In this document: piece by piece, positions 1 through 11,062 of the stretch | Layout of the letters: the number at the start of each line of letters is the position of its first letter | How positions within the stretch are numbered: the first letter of the stretch is position 1 | Source: Gigaspora rosea | Lineage: Eukaryota > Glomeromycota > Glomeromycetes > Diversisporales > Gigasporaceae | Reading direction: 5' to 3' | Assembly: GCA_003550325.1 (NCBI GenBank) | Contig: QKWP01000219.1 | Span: forward strand, 355,604-419,603 | Length of the DNA: 64,000 nt | The notes under the pieces: generated by a model | The model's input: only the letters and a program-made list of their open reading frames with translations | Databases searched by the model: none | Told to the model about the DNA's origin: nothing | Program-made: the position numbers and the translations under genes

Positions 1-403
1 TTAATTCAATTCCTCTTGGTACTTTTTTGAATATAAGAACTTGTACTAACTTTTTTTCTTTAAGTTGTGCATTTTGTCTACAACTTAAACAATTACTAAA
101 ATGGTTTATTCTAAAATCTATAGTAATTATAAAATGGTCAATTTGTTTGCATTTGGAACATTGCCTTTCCAATCATAGAAGTTTATTTTCTTTCTCTTTT
201 TGCTTCTCTAGTCATTTCTTTACTTCCCAATCCATAAATTTCTTTCTGAATTTACATAGCATATTTTTTACCTTATTGTGGCTTACTCCAAATTGTAGTA
301 GCTTTTATATTCCTTGCAATGTGTACACTTGTATTTTTCATTACTAAAATCTGGGGTTTGTTGTTCATATTTTACAATTCTTTTTGCTTGTTTAATTTTA
401 GCA
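1..403. other. AT-rich stretch without a recognisable gene
   Basis: A 106-codon open frame (27-347, +) exists, but its translation is Phe/Ser/Cys-rich low complexity with no domain or splice context. I regard it as chance. Nothing else is recognised here. Confidence 0.5.
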
Positions 404-747
404 TATGGGGGCTCCCTTTAAAAGGGCCCATTTTTACATTTTTTTAAAAATTGAGTTTTCATTAGATTCATATAAATTTTAACATGATTGACATTTTTAA
501 ATTATAAATGAAAGTTGATTTGCATAATAAAAAATAGAGATAATGTAAAAGAAATATTACACGAAGTTGTCCAAGGCCAAGCACATCACGAGATTACCCG
601 ATAGTCACCTATTATATTTAACCAATTGAAATTGTGAAATTTGATTAATCCTGGATCAGTCCGAAAATCAAAACAAATGGTTAAACTCAATTATCTCAAA
701 ATAAAATATATGTAAAAATGGGCCCTTTTAAAAGGGAACACCCCATA
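404..747. mobile_element. MITE family A, copy 1 (TIR, TA target)
   Basis: The ends are inverted repeats: TATGGGGGCTCCCTTTAAAA on the left, and a right end that reads TATGGGGTGTTCCCTTTTAA on the other strand. TA flanks both ends, as in Tc1/mariner-type insertion. The interior (about 440-715) is clearly homologous to the interior of 51621-51967, but the outer ~28 bp of the TIRs are different in the two copies. It has no coding capacity. The superfamily is inferred only from the TA target. Confidence 0.85.
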
Positions 748-957
748 TATTCATATTCTAATGTTTTTCTTTTTATTTGTACTAGTTTTTTTGAATAATT
801 TCTGTACTTAATACAAGTTTTGTATTTTTTTCTCATTTTTGATTTGTTCCAAATTTATCTGCTTTTTATGCCCTTTGCAGGTCATACAAAGTTGTATTTA
901 AACTATTATATATGTATATTTTTGCCAAATATCTACCTTTACATAGTAATGTTCTTG

Positions 958-1033
958 GATTAAATATAGTATAGGTGATATTTGCTTTAAATAAATTGAT
1001 TATTTATTAAAGTAGCACCTATACTATATTTAA
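958..1033. repeat. Inverted repeat (18-bp arms, about 40-nt loop)
   Basis: The arm TTAAATATAGTATAGGTG recurs as its perfect reverse complement. It could form a hairpin or be a very short MITE. Confidence 0.7.
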
Positions 1034-1054
1034 TTTATATTTTCTAATACATTA

Positions 1055-1434
1055 TTAAGGGTAGGGTGAATGTAGATCATTTTTCATATGATCTACGTGG
1101 TATATTAGAATTTTATATAGTAAATAAAAAAATGCTTCTGATAAATTTTTTTAAGATCTTGTCCAATTTGTATAAAATCTAAATAATAGGTAGTTTTAAA
1201 TAGTTTGTTTATAATTATGAAGTTGCGCAATATTCATTGCTTTAAAAAAATCAACTTTACATATAATTAAATTTTTGTAAAATACTATATGATTTTTGTA
1301 GGTTGTACAAAGAATTGATTGGTCAGATCATATGATTTTTACATGTAAATCATATGATATCATAAATTGGTTACACAAAGTTGATCTACAATCGATTTTA
1401 TATGAAATTGGAAATTTGTACACCCTACCCTTAA
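1055..1434. mobile_element. MITE family B, copy 1 (TTAA-type ends)
   Basis: The ends are TTAAGGGTAGGGTG and its exact reverse complement. The interior is rich in GATCAT/ATGATC palindromes and has no ORF. The terminal TTAA could be a piggyBac-like target duplication (inference). The element at 3560-3960 has related ends and subterminal sequence. Confidence 0.8.
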
Positions 1435-2340
1435 ATAAAGCAATAATGTAGTAATACTTTTTGTTATTAGCTAATCAAAGTATTCTTTTCAATTAATTCT
1501 TATACTAGATGTTTCTTGGTATACTATTATTTGTAGTAGTTTTTTATTTATATAACTTTTCCAAATAAGCATCTTTTTGGTATTACAGATATTCTTGCTT
1601 TTACTTGCAAGTATAATACTGAAATAATGAATTAATTTTGTAAATATCTTATATATAATACTGTTAAGATATTGTAATCATAATGTTCTATATTTTACTA
1701 ATATAAAGAAATTAGTTTTTGGTGTTTTTAAATATAAAATAAATAAGATATTGTGGCAGGGTAAAGTTTTTCTAATAAATTTTTTTTAATAATTTTATAA
1801 ATTTTTATGTAGCAATTATTATTTAAACTATTTTAATAAAGAATAAAATTTAGCAAAAAAAAAATTCTTATACAGTGCAAACAGCCTAGTTCCAACAAAA
1901 AAAATTTTTAATGACCAAATTCAGATTTTGTTTTTTATATATATGAAGAGGCCAATTTGAAAATTTTGCATATTTATATATAAAGTAATCAAATTTAAAT
2001 TTTTAATATATATAAAAATAAAATTGATTGTTTAAAATGGTCAAATTTTCTTTTTTTTATATATATAAAAGGTGGCCAAATTTCATATTTAATTATAAAA
2101 ATACTATAACTTCAAACTGCTATAACTTTTTATGAATAAATTTAAAAAAATTTAAACCTATAAAAGTGTTTAGCTTGTTTTTATTTAATATTTTAAGATA
2201 GTATTTTTTTTACTATTTTTTTGAAAAAGGATTAGCAATTTGAATATTATTAATTTTATTTGTTAGGACTAGATTATCTGCACTATACTATATAAATTTA
2301 TAAGTTTAAAAATATCTTTTATTGCTAGTTAAAAAAATTA
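1435..2340. other. AT-rich intergenic sequence
   Basis: Homopolymer-rich DNA with several degenerate copies of a phrase like CAAATTT...TATATATA (about 1915-2090), suggesting an eroded tandem repeat. No ORF or RNA gene is recognised. Confidence 0.5.
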
Positions 2341-2344
2341 AAAG

Positions 2345-2428
2345 GGCTATGACAACATAGTGTAGTTGGGTTGTTGTCACCCAAGTAGTTGCAACAAAAG
2401 ATATAGAGTTTGAATCCCACCAGAGATG
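2345..2428 (+). repeat. tRNA-like sequence, possible SINE head
   Basis: A Pol III A-box-like motif, TAGTGTAGTTGG (2358-2369), is followed about 38 bp later by a B-box-like GTTTGAATCCC (2408-2418). The spacing is that of a tRNA or tRNA-derived SINE. I could not fold a convincing cloverleaf, so a functional tRNA is unlikely. The AT-rich sequence downstream may be the SINE body. Confidence 0.5.
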
Positions 2429-2514
2429 AATTTAAAAAATTTATATTTGCATTATAGTAATCTGACTGGATTATAAATTTGTATCTTGTATTATACCAAC
2501 TTATATAGGAAGAT

Positions 2515-2900
2515 CTGGTGCCTAAAGTTCTGCAATTTGATTTGATTCAATTTTATTTATAAAATATTTGATCTCAAATCAAATTTAAATACAGAAATTT
2601 CAAATTAAATCAAATTCAAATTGATAAAATATTCAATTTGATAAATATTTGAAAATTTTTATTAAAACTATAAATACGATAGCTATTTAAGCAAAATTTT
2701 GTTAAAACAACTATCTTTTTTATTCTATAAAACTAGGGCTATTTTGATTATTTTGAAATGTAATCAAAATTTTAAAATTTTTTAAAAATTACAAATAAAT
2801 TTAATTTGATTTGATTTGATCAAATCAAATTCAATTTAGGATTTATTTAATTTAATAAAATTCAAATATGCCTGATATCTGATTTGATTTGATTTTGAAA
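2515..2900. repeat. Degenerate AAATCAAATT low-complexity/inverted repeat
   Basis: Short blocks of TTTGATTTGATT and its complement alternate, forming many overlapping hairpins. The short open frame at 2852-3037 (-) reads through this repeat and is not considered a gene. Confidence 0.6.
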
Positions 2901-3559
2901 AACCCTACTGATACTGTGTTATGCATAAAATCAGGGCGCATAGATTCTGGGGGTATTTGTAAAATAAGAAAACCATATTTGGCAAAACCTAAGTAAAAAG
3001 ATAGCTGGACTTTTAATAGTATTTGAACAGGAATCAAATAGGAAATAACTGGTACTGAACTGACCAGAAGAAACTTATAATAGGAGGGTTTATAGCAGGC
3101 CCTATCAACTGAACTACCAGAGTTGTATTAGAGAAAAAGAACTTATAATTTAGAAGTATATACCAAAAAGAAGGAGTCTACTGAGTTCACTAGTAGCAGA
3201 CTAATTCTTTTAAATCCTCAGATTGAAAGTAGAAATACAACTGGAAGAAAAAAAAACTAAAAAAAATAAGGTAATACTATTGTTATGTGAACTTCATAAA
3301 GCAAAAGTAGACAATAATAGCAGTTCAAAGTAACCTTTGACTGCAAGAGTAAGCCTTAGTGAATGTGTAAGTTACTGAAGTGTAGGTAATATCATACTAA
3401 TTTAATTTATAAACATAATTAGTTTTTTATATCAATTTAATATTCAAATTTATTTAAGATAGTAGACTAACAACCTATATAGTAGATAATTTACAATAGG
3501 TAGAAAAGTACTAGAAACTAATATATTTTTTTTTTATAGTTGTTAGAATAGGATGTATA
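2901..3559. other. Intergenic sequence, nothing recognised
   Basis: AT-rich sequence without ORFs above about 60 codons, domain signals or clear repeats. Confidence 0.5.
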
Positions 3560-3960
3560 CTTAAGTGTAGAGTATATGTCGATCATTTTCAATAATAGTA
3601 AAATTGCCGTATTATGTATCACAGCATACAAAAACTTGCTACTATAGCTAAATAAAATGCATTTAGTTTACATCGAAAAAAAAATAGATTTACAATATTT
3701 TCAATATCTGAATTTTCATTTCGATGTAAAAAATATAATAGTTAATATTTAATTTTTTTAAAAAATATGTCAAGAAGTTAGCAATAGTTGCGACAAAAAA
3801 TTTTTTTTTGCATGGGACAAAACAAGTTAAACCCAGCTTTTGATAGTAAACAAAATATCTAGAATATTCGATCTCATATTAGTATTAGTAATTTGTATTA
3901 CCAATGATCATAACAATAAGTTTCATAATAGAAATGATGTCATTATACTCTACCCTTAAG
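3560..3960. mobile_element. MITE family B, diverged copy 2
   Basis: The left end CTTAAGTGTAGAGTATA is matched by the reverse complement of the right end TATACTCTACCCTTAAG. The subterminal GTCGATCATTTT parallels GTAGATCATTTT in the 1055-1434 element, so the two are related but old. No coding sequence. Confidence 0.7.
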
Positions 3961-4770
3961 AAATTTTAATAGGAATTTTTAAGCTTGGGTAAAATAGGTC
4001 TTGAAAATTTAGTTTTAGATAATAACAAGTCTCAGTTTTTACTCTTGTTTATTTTTTTTGAATATAAATTAACAATTTTTTCTTCTTGTAGGTTTTTTTA
4101 ACCTGTTGAAATATAAAATAGAGTATGATTAGATCTTGGCAAAAGACTATAACATTAAGCATTAATACATTAAGTACTAGTTTTATTTTTGTTCTGGTTT
4201 AATTTATTATTATTATTTATTATTTTCTTTTTTCAAATACAAACTAAAATTTATACTATAGTTTTTTTAGATCTTTAATTTGTTGGAATTTGAAGTAAAA
4301 CAATTTCTTCTACTTTTTGATATGAGCAATAAAAAATAATAAGAGCTTGACACAGCATACACCATAATTTTTTCTTGAACAAACTATAATATTTTTTTCA
4401 CAGTGTAAATTCTAAACTTTGTAAATATATGAATATAATTATAAAGGAATTAAAAGTATCAAGCTTATGAAATTATTTTAAAAAATAAGACCTGCATAAT
4501 ATAATTGTATTTATGTTTTATTTTTTTTTAATAAATAATCTTGAATGATATATAAATAGCAAAGAATAAATATTGTTGATTTGTAATACTGTAGTATCTA
4601 AGTAGTATGAATTGTATTTTTTTATTAGGAAAAAGTTTTTCTATATACTCACATAATCATGCACCATCTATATAAACAATGATAATCAAAGATTGATAAT
4701 TATTATTTTTTTATAGGTTTGTTTTTTTTGTTTTTGCTTACTTGTTACTAATTTTTTTAGTTTGTCACTT
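3961..4770. other. AT-rich sequence leading into a minisatellite element
   Basis: No gene recognised. From about 4660 the sequence resembles the T-rich stretch preceding the minisatellite at 28.65-28.74 kb, so a decayed related element probably begins here. Confidence 0.4.
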
Positions 4771-4774
4771 TATT

Positions 4775-4885
4775 CCATCATTATTGGTGTTTTGTTATTG
4801 CTAATATCATAGTTTTCACTAGTGTCATTGATATTATTGGTTGTTGTTATTGGTGTCATTGTTATCATTGGTGTTACTGTTAGAT
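4775..4885 (+). repeat. 12-bp minisatellite (GGTGTYATTGTT-like), locus 1
   Basis: About nine degenerate 12-bp units. The same unit occurs at 15.40-15.54 kb (inverted), 17.95-18.03 kb and 28.75-28.83 kb. The 5' T-rich context is shared with the 28.7-kb copy. Confidence 0.65.
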
Positions 4886-5771
4886 TTTATGAATTGGTCT
4901 TGTATCACTAGTACCATATATTTCTGAAAATTAGCTATATTCAAAAATAAGCTAATTTTTTAAAAATCTTAAAAAACTATTAGCAGTTGCTATATATAAA
5001 AGTTCAAATTTTACTAAGTAAACCTTAAAAGTATCATTAAGTAAAATTGTTTAGAACAACTAAATATACTTATATAAAAATTTAGTATTATTCAAACAAC
5101 TTTATATTAGTAAAATTTTTAATTTTTCAAAAAAATCAAAAATTTGAAAATAAGCTACTTTATAAGCTTATTTCAGAAACATATAGTAGTCTTGTAGAAT
5201 AGTCTTGCAGAATGATTTTGTAGAGTGTTTTTCTAATAGTTTTGTAGATTTTTTTTAGCATTCTTGTGGAATATAATCTTAAACATTTTTGTAGAATAGC
5301 TTTAAATTCTTTTTTAGTATTCTTAAAAGTTGGTCTTTTATATTTTTCTAGTATTGAATTTGTTTTAAAGTTTTGAGCAGTTTTTTATAAGTTTTTATTT
5401 TTTTAGGTGTTCTTTCTTTATATAGATTTTGTCTTATCATACTTTATTAGGTCTAAGAATTTCTAAAACATGAAATTAGTAGCTCATGATGAGTAAATTC
5501 ATTTATTTCTTATTTTTTTTTTTTGTAATATTCCAATATTTACTAACTGTTTTTTTCTTTTTTTGGCTTATAGGTTCTTTGTAATATAGAATTAGCACCA
5601 AGTATTGCAGGGTATTTCTTGTCTTGCTTTATTGGGTCTGGAATTGCTAGAACAGAAATTAGTGACTCTTAGTAAGTAATTTTCCTTTTTTTTTATTTTT
5701 TTGTAATATTCTGGTATTACTATCACAGATTATTATAAAATTAGATTATCATAAAATCTTTATAGAAATGC

Positions 5772-6229
5772 ACTAGTTCTAAAAAGGACCAGTTCAGGGC
5801 TGGTCTTTTTAATGGTCTCATAGTCTTATTCGTTCTGGTTTGGAACTAGTTTTAGACCAGTTCTTGTAAACAAACTGTAATATTCATATTATCCAATCAA
5901 ATTGCTTGATTAGTTGTAATACAGGTTATCTTTACAAATTAGCTTGATAAGACAAAAACAAAGAAAAAAGTAACTGCCAAAAATAAAAGAAACGAATATC
6001 TAAACCTGTCTAGAAGCATTAATAAAAATTGTCAAAAAAACAATTTTACTTATAAAGTAAATCTAATCTTACCTCTAACTAACTATTATCCTAATTTTAA
6101 TTAAATAATCAAAAACATATAAACACATATGGCTTTAGCCATCCCCTGTTTTGGGACCACAAACAGATCAGAACTGAAAATAATATAATAATGGTCTACT
6201 AAAACTGGGACAGACTGGACTGAACTAGT
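5772..6229. mobile_element. Nested MITE (ACTAGTTC ends)
   Basis: The ends are imperfect inverted repeats: ACTAGTTCTAAAAAGGACCA on the left against ACTAGTTCAGTCCAGTCTGT read from the right. The interior is rich in CTGGTC/GACCAG motifs. It interrupts the older long-IR relict, so it is the younger insertion. No ORF. Confidence 0.65.
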
Positions 6230-6360
6230 ATATCTCTAAATCTATATAATTTCTGTATTATCAGATTTTAGAATATTTCTAAAATTGTATAAATAATTAA
6301 TTTACATATATAATCAAAACAATTAAATGCTATAACTAGAGGTTAATTTAATATATGAGA

Positions 6361-6596
6361 GTGAGTCAATAGAAAAAGGTCAAATTTTTTTAGGTAAAAG
6401 TTTTCTTGACTTTAAGTTTAAATATCTTAACAACTATCTTAATAAATTTAATAATTTTTTTATTTTAATTCTATATAATTTCAAGATTAAAATAAAAAAA
6501 TTTTTAGCAAATTTGATTAAATATTTGTCAAAATATTTTAGTTTAAAAATTAAAAAATATTACTAAAAATGATTTGTCTCTTTTTTACTGACTTAC
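6361..6596. mobile_element. Nested MITE (GTGAGTCAAT/GTAAGTCAGT ends)
   Basis: GTGAGTCAATAGAAAAAGG on the left pairs with GTAAGTCAGTAAAAAAGAG read from the right. It also splits the older relict. Non-coding. Confidence 0.65.
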
Positions 6597-6791
6597 ACCA
6601 TATGCATATATGCTGTATAAATCTCATTCTTGATAACTAATTCACTTTTATGTATTATACACTAATTAGTTTAGAGTTTAAATATAGTAATAAAGCTATA
6701 TATAGAAGGACAAAAATAAAAGCAGAATAACTATAAATAGTAATATGAAATATTTATAAATCTAATAATATAGAGTAACTGGAAATAATAT

Positions 6792-7129
6792 ATACCAATT
6801 TTTTTAAAATTTAACTTTTAAAACTGTACTAAATTTAGTATATTATACTAAATTTAGAATAGCAAATAGATATCTATTAATTAATTATACTTCCAATTGC
6901 CTTTATATTTTCTATCTAATTTGATCACTTATTTCTTTTTATTTTGTTCTCTTATAATATAAGAGAACAAAATAAAAGAAATAAGTGATCAAATTAGTAA
7001 TAAAATAGAATAATATAAAGGCAATTGGAGGTATAACTAATTAATAGATATTCATTTGCTATTCTAAATTTAGTACAATATACTATATTTAGTACAGTTT
7101 TAAAAGTTAAATTTTAAAAAAATTGGTAT
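6792..7129. repeat. Near-perfect palindrome, about 165-bp arms, 1-nt centre
   Basis: The sequence reads as its own reverse complement outward from a single central base near 6957, where AAGAGAAC faces GTTCTCTT. The arms carry only a few substitutions and small indels out to ATACCAATT/AATTGGTAT. There is no spacer, so the region would extrude as a cruciform. It may be a snap-back MITE or a replication-generated inverted duplication. Confidence 0.85.
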
Positions 7130-7132
7130 TAA

Positions 7133-7727
7133 TAACTGTCGCGGATGATCGTGAAATTGGATTATCGTAAAATTCATGTGATCTCTGTATTCTAAAATTT
7201 CTGAAAATCGTGTAAACAATCGATCTAATCAATCTACACTACGTAATCAATCGAATACTATAACTGGTCAGTATGCTAGTGGTATGCCTATATGCTGCAT
7301 AAATCGCATTCTTGGCATCTATATATAAAGGACCTTCTAACTGTATCAAAAAGGCGACCTAATCCTAACCCTAACCACGAGGCAAAAAAGAGTCTATAAA
7401 ACCACTAACAAAAAAAAAATTTTTGCCTCGTGTTTAGGGTTAGAGTCTATAAAACCACTAACAAAAAAAATTTTTGCCTCATGTTTAAGGTTAGGGTCGC
7501 CTTTTTGATACAGTTAGAAGGTCTTTTATATATAGATATAGTATCAAGAATGTAGCATATAGAAATATATTGGACCCCTGGTTATAGCATTCAATTGTTT
7601 TGATTACATAATGTAAATCGATTAGATCGATTGTTTACACGATTTACAGAAATTTTAGAAAATCTGATGATACAAAGGTCATGTAGATTTCACGATAATT
7701 CAATTTCACGATCATCCATGACAATAA
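7133..7727. mobile_element. Long-inverted-repeat (foldback-type) element
   Basis: The arms are about 290 bp and nearly identical. The ends are CTGTCGCGGATGATCGTGAA and its counterpart starting TTGTCATGGATGATCGTGAA. The centre (about 7355-7500) has a duplicated GAGTCTATAAAACCACTAAC segment and CCTAACCCTAACC telomere-like repeats next to a GCCTCGTG motif. TA flanks are possible. Several arm differences are CG versus CA/TG. No ORF. Confidence 0.8.
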
Positions 7728-8117
7728 CTTTAAATTAATTTATTTAATTCATAATCCATATATAGATCAGACAAATTACTATATATATTATATATTATAT
7801 ATAAAGATGGTGATAATCATTTTATAAAATTTAAAGTCAAACTAGAATCTGCTACTGCCGTAGAGTTAATCTCGTATATTTGTTATTGTTATTGAGTTAA
7901 CCTAACTCTAAAGAAGAAAAAAAATATTAACAAAGATATTTTTAAAAATATTAATAGTATTTTTAAAATTTTAATAAAAAAATATTTTATTGAAATTTTA
8001 CAAATTTAAAAACAAATCAAGATTATTTTTTTGGTTTAAAAAATACAAATATAAGCAAAAAACAATTAAAATTTTCAATAATTATTTATTAAAAATATAT
8101 ATAGAATAATTTTTCAA
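7728..8117. other. AT-rich sequence upstream of the transposase relic
   Basis: No ORF. It contains TATATA runs (about 7780-7805). I found no terminal inverted repeat that would mark the transposon's left end. Confidence 0.4.
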
Positions 8118-9140
8118 ATGACGAAGCGCAAAAAATATATGATCAACTTAATTTTTCATGGTTATTTAGTTGAGGATTTGCACTTCAGTCCTTTTTGCCA
8201 TAATTGGTGGATTTCAAGACCATCAGAAAAAAATAATGATCCTTGTTTTCTTTTTCCTATTCATTTACAATCTAAAATTTTAGTAATTTTAAATGATCGT
8301 GATTTTATTATTGAGGTTGGACAATTAGATTCACAATTTGGACCACATCCAAGTTATACTTGTAAATGCGATGGAATACAAAGTGAATTATGTAAAACAC
8401 CAACAGAAACAATTACAACAGTATATCAACAAATTTTCAAATCAAAAACCAATTTTTCTGGGCCAGAAGTTATGGGATATGATACTCCTAAAATCGTTCA
8501 AGAATACCTTAAAGAGCTCTCATTTCGAGTTTTTAACTATTCATTAAATAAGCTACAAATATGGATACTCAGAATTAACAAATCATGTAATGAAAAGCTT
8601 GGTTTTGCTGGACATGGATTTAAATCAGCATTTGTTTACTCTTACAATAAATAGCGTAGTATATTTTTTCAAGAAATAGAATTTAATGAATGCAAAATTA
8701 CAATATATAGTGAAAATAATATTCATGTGTTTATGGACAATGAACTAGAATCTGTATGGAATAAAGTTGGATGTTTAAAACAATTTACTGGCTATCAACT
8801 TTTTGGGCTCGATTGTCAGTATGTTCAGAAACTTATTCAGAAAATTAAAATTCCTCATTGTTCATTATCAGATTGGAATAATGATAATTTGATGATATCG
8901 ATATATAAACATTGTCTTAAATGACATACTTACGCTCAAGTTAATTGGAAGCAATTATTTTGTAATTGGTTATTACAAGAAAATACAATAATTGAATTAC
9001 AATTAACTTTATGAAATTTGTATCCAAAAAACTATATATTGAGGGATCGTGAATATCGGGTATGGGAATCTTTTTTACGCCATGTTGGATGTGTAGAAAT
9101 TACTCCATTTGAAAAAAGTCAATCAAAGGTAAATTATATG
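8118..9140 (+). pseudogene. Transposase relic, N-terminal part
   Basis: An open frame of 178 codons (8118-8654) contains a Trp/Cys/His-rich segment, including an H-G-Y-L-V-E-D-L-H-F-S-P-F-C phrase and a later C-K-C-D-G-I-Q motif. It ends at TAG, and similar coding sequence continues past the stop in broken frames (8655-8924, then to about 9130). In-frame stops and frame changes mark it as decayed. I read it as the N-terminal, possibly DNA-binding, part of the element whose catalytic core lies at 10.1-11.1 kb. I cannot name a family domain with certainty. Confidence 0.6.
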
Positions 9141-9194
9141 ATTACTAATTGCAATTTATAAATTATCGCTTTATAACTATTACTATTTATTTAT

Positions 9195-9938
9195 TAGTTC
9201 AGATTTTGGTCAAGATCAATAAACCCAAATGCAGATAAAACTTTATTAAAAACATTATATACTCTTGGCTTTTTAAGTCCAATACCAAAAGGAGTCAAAA
9301 ATAATACTAATACTTTTTGGCAATGCTTTAAAAATTCTTTGAGTTTTAATATCCGTGGTAGTAATGGAAAATGCCGCATTTTATCTATAATTGCAAATTC
9401 CTTTACGTATGAAGAAATTAAAGAAAAGCTAGAGGTTATTTTTAAAGTTATTAAAGTATACATAATATGTATATTTATGAATCAATATTTATTTAAACGC
9501 TTTGTATTTTTAAGGTTTCAAACGATGCGATAAATGCTGCTAGATATCATGCAAATATTTATGGTCCTGGGGCAAATTGTAAACAAGCCTATTGTAACTC
9601 GTGAAAAGATGTCTATTGAAAAAAAAGAACAAATTCAAAAATTTTTGACGAATAAAGCAAATGTAATCATGAGCTCATACAAGATTGATTCAACAACTAA
9701 TGAGCCTGTTTACTATCTAAAAGATTTCAAAGATATGCTTTGGGAACGGTTTCATGAAGAATACCCCGATGGTATGAAGCGTACTAGTTTTTATACATAT
9801 CTACAAGATGGACAATATGTATATTGTGAGAATTTAGGTGGGCTTTGTCAAACCTGTTCAAAATATGGATATGATACCTTTGAAGAACTTACTGAATACA
9901 TTCGAAATAATATAAGGGATTACAAAGTTCAGGTATAA
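9195..9938 (+). pseudogene. Transposase relic, middle part
   Basis: Coding-like sequence from about 9195 is followed by a probable intron (GTATACATAATATG... to about 9513) and then by a frame that shifts near 9590 into the 134-codon ORF 9534-9938. That ORF ends in a segment with C-E-N-L-G-G-L-C-Q-T-C and an acidic/aromatic stretch typical of a structured domain. A single-base frame change and one TGA break the reading frame. It continues the N-terminal part and is collinear with the DDE-like core downstream. Confidence 0.55.
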
Positions 9939-10119
9939 ATAAAAAACAAATAATACCACAAAAAAAACCTGTAATTTGCTTTAATTCAATTATAGTATAA
10001 TTAGTTTGATAAAATAAACAGGATTTTTCTTGGCGTTATCAGATTTCTCTATTTTCAAATTAATTAGTTGTATTATTATCACTAATCTATATATATATAT
10101 TTGTTTTATTAGGAGCAAT

Positions 10120-11062
10120 TTTAAAAAATTGTGAAATATTAAACCGATTTTTAAAACGTGATTATGAAACACATTTTTATGTTACATCTAAGGGCACAAC
10201 AATACACAACATGTGTATTAACTATTGCTTAATGTATGCATTTGGAGAGTGTAATCAATCTCATACACATACTTGTAGCGAGTGTAATGCTATCTTTGAA
10301 TTTTTTGCCGAGTTGAAAGCTAATTCTGTAAATGATGGACATGAGGAATTGTCTGAGTTGCAGGACCAAATATGTTATTATATTGCTTATCAAACACGCA
10401 AGATTTATTTAAATGGGCAACTTAATGCAAATTTATTAGGGTTAAATAAGAATAAAGCACTAATTATCGTGGATTATAAGATGAAAATTCTGCCCAAAAC
10501 TGCATGCGAAACTAAACAAGACTGGTTTGGAAAAAATGGATAGTCACTTCATTCAGTATTGGTGTATACAACCCAGGATAACTCAACAAAGTTATGAGTT
10601 CAAGCATTTGACCATTGGTCTGCAGACATGCACCAAGATTCATGGTTCACTGCTTCATCTCTTCATGCAGTAATGGAAACATTAGAGAATAAACCAGATT
10701 CTGTAATTATTATGTCAGACAATGGTGGTCATCATTACAATGCGGATCTAATGATGATTATGGGCTATTGGCCAGAATGGTATGGAGTTAAAGTAAAGAA
10801 ATGGGTATTTTTGGAGGCTGGAGAAGCTAAAACTATGATTGATTTACATCATGCCCAGGTAATAGTAATACCTGAGTACTTTACAATTAACCTTTTCATA
10901 TATTAAAAATTTCTAATTAGTTTGTTTGACTTAGATAACCCACGCTATCAATCATCATATACGTCTTGGATTTGAGATTTCTGTAGGTCAAGATATAGAA
11001 AATGCCATTAAGAACATTTGTGAAACCTCTGTAGCAAATTTAAAACCAAATCGAGACAGAGG
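10120..11062 (+). pseudogene. Transposase relic, DDE/RNase-H-like catalytic core
   Basis: Open pieces at 10211-10543 and 10628-10906, plus the post-intron part 10934-11062, form one collinear frame. A Cys/His cluster (M-C-I-N-Y-C ... C-N-Q-S-H-T-H-T-C-S-E-C) comes first. It is followed by three acidic motifs in DDE order: I-V-D-Y-K-M-K with W-F-G-K-N-G, then I-I-M-S-D-N-G-G-H-H-Y-N, then F-L-E-A-G-E-A-K-T-M-I-D. A likely intron separates the DLHHAQ end (about 10857) from ITHAI (about 10935). One TAG (after W-F-G-K-N-G) and further breaks show it is dead. The motif order fits an RNase-H-fold transposase; the superfamily assignment is uncertain. Confidence 0.65.

Larger units (their letters stand above)
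5718..6790. mobile_element. Relict of the 7.1-kb long-IR element, with nested insertions
   Basis: The left end (from about 5718) aligns to the left TIR of the element at 7133, with differences that are mostly C/G to T/A transitions. Blocks at about 6243-6345 and 6600-6660 align to later parts of the same TIR. The homologous blocks are separated by two unrelated MITEs (5772-6229 and 6361-6596). The right end was not found. Confidence 0.6.

Noticed and set aside
27-347. 106-codon open frame on the + strand
   Set aside because: Phe/Ser/Cys-rich low-complexity translation, no splice or domain context.
2345-2428. Functional tRNA gene
   Set aside because: A and B boxes are present but no proper cloverleaf could be drawn; the same applies at 27870-27948.
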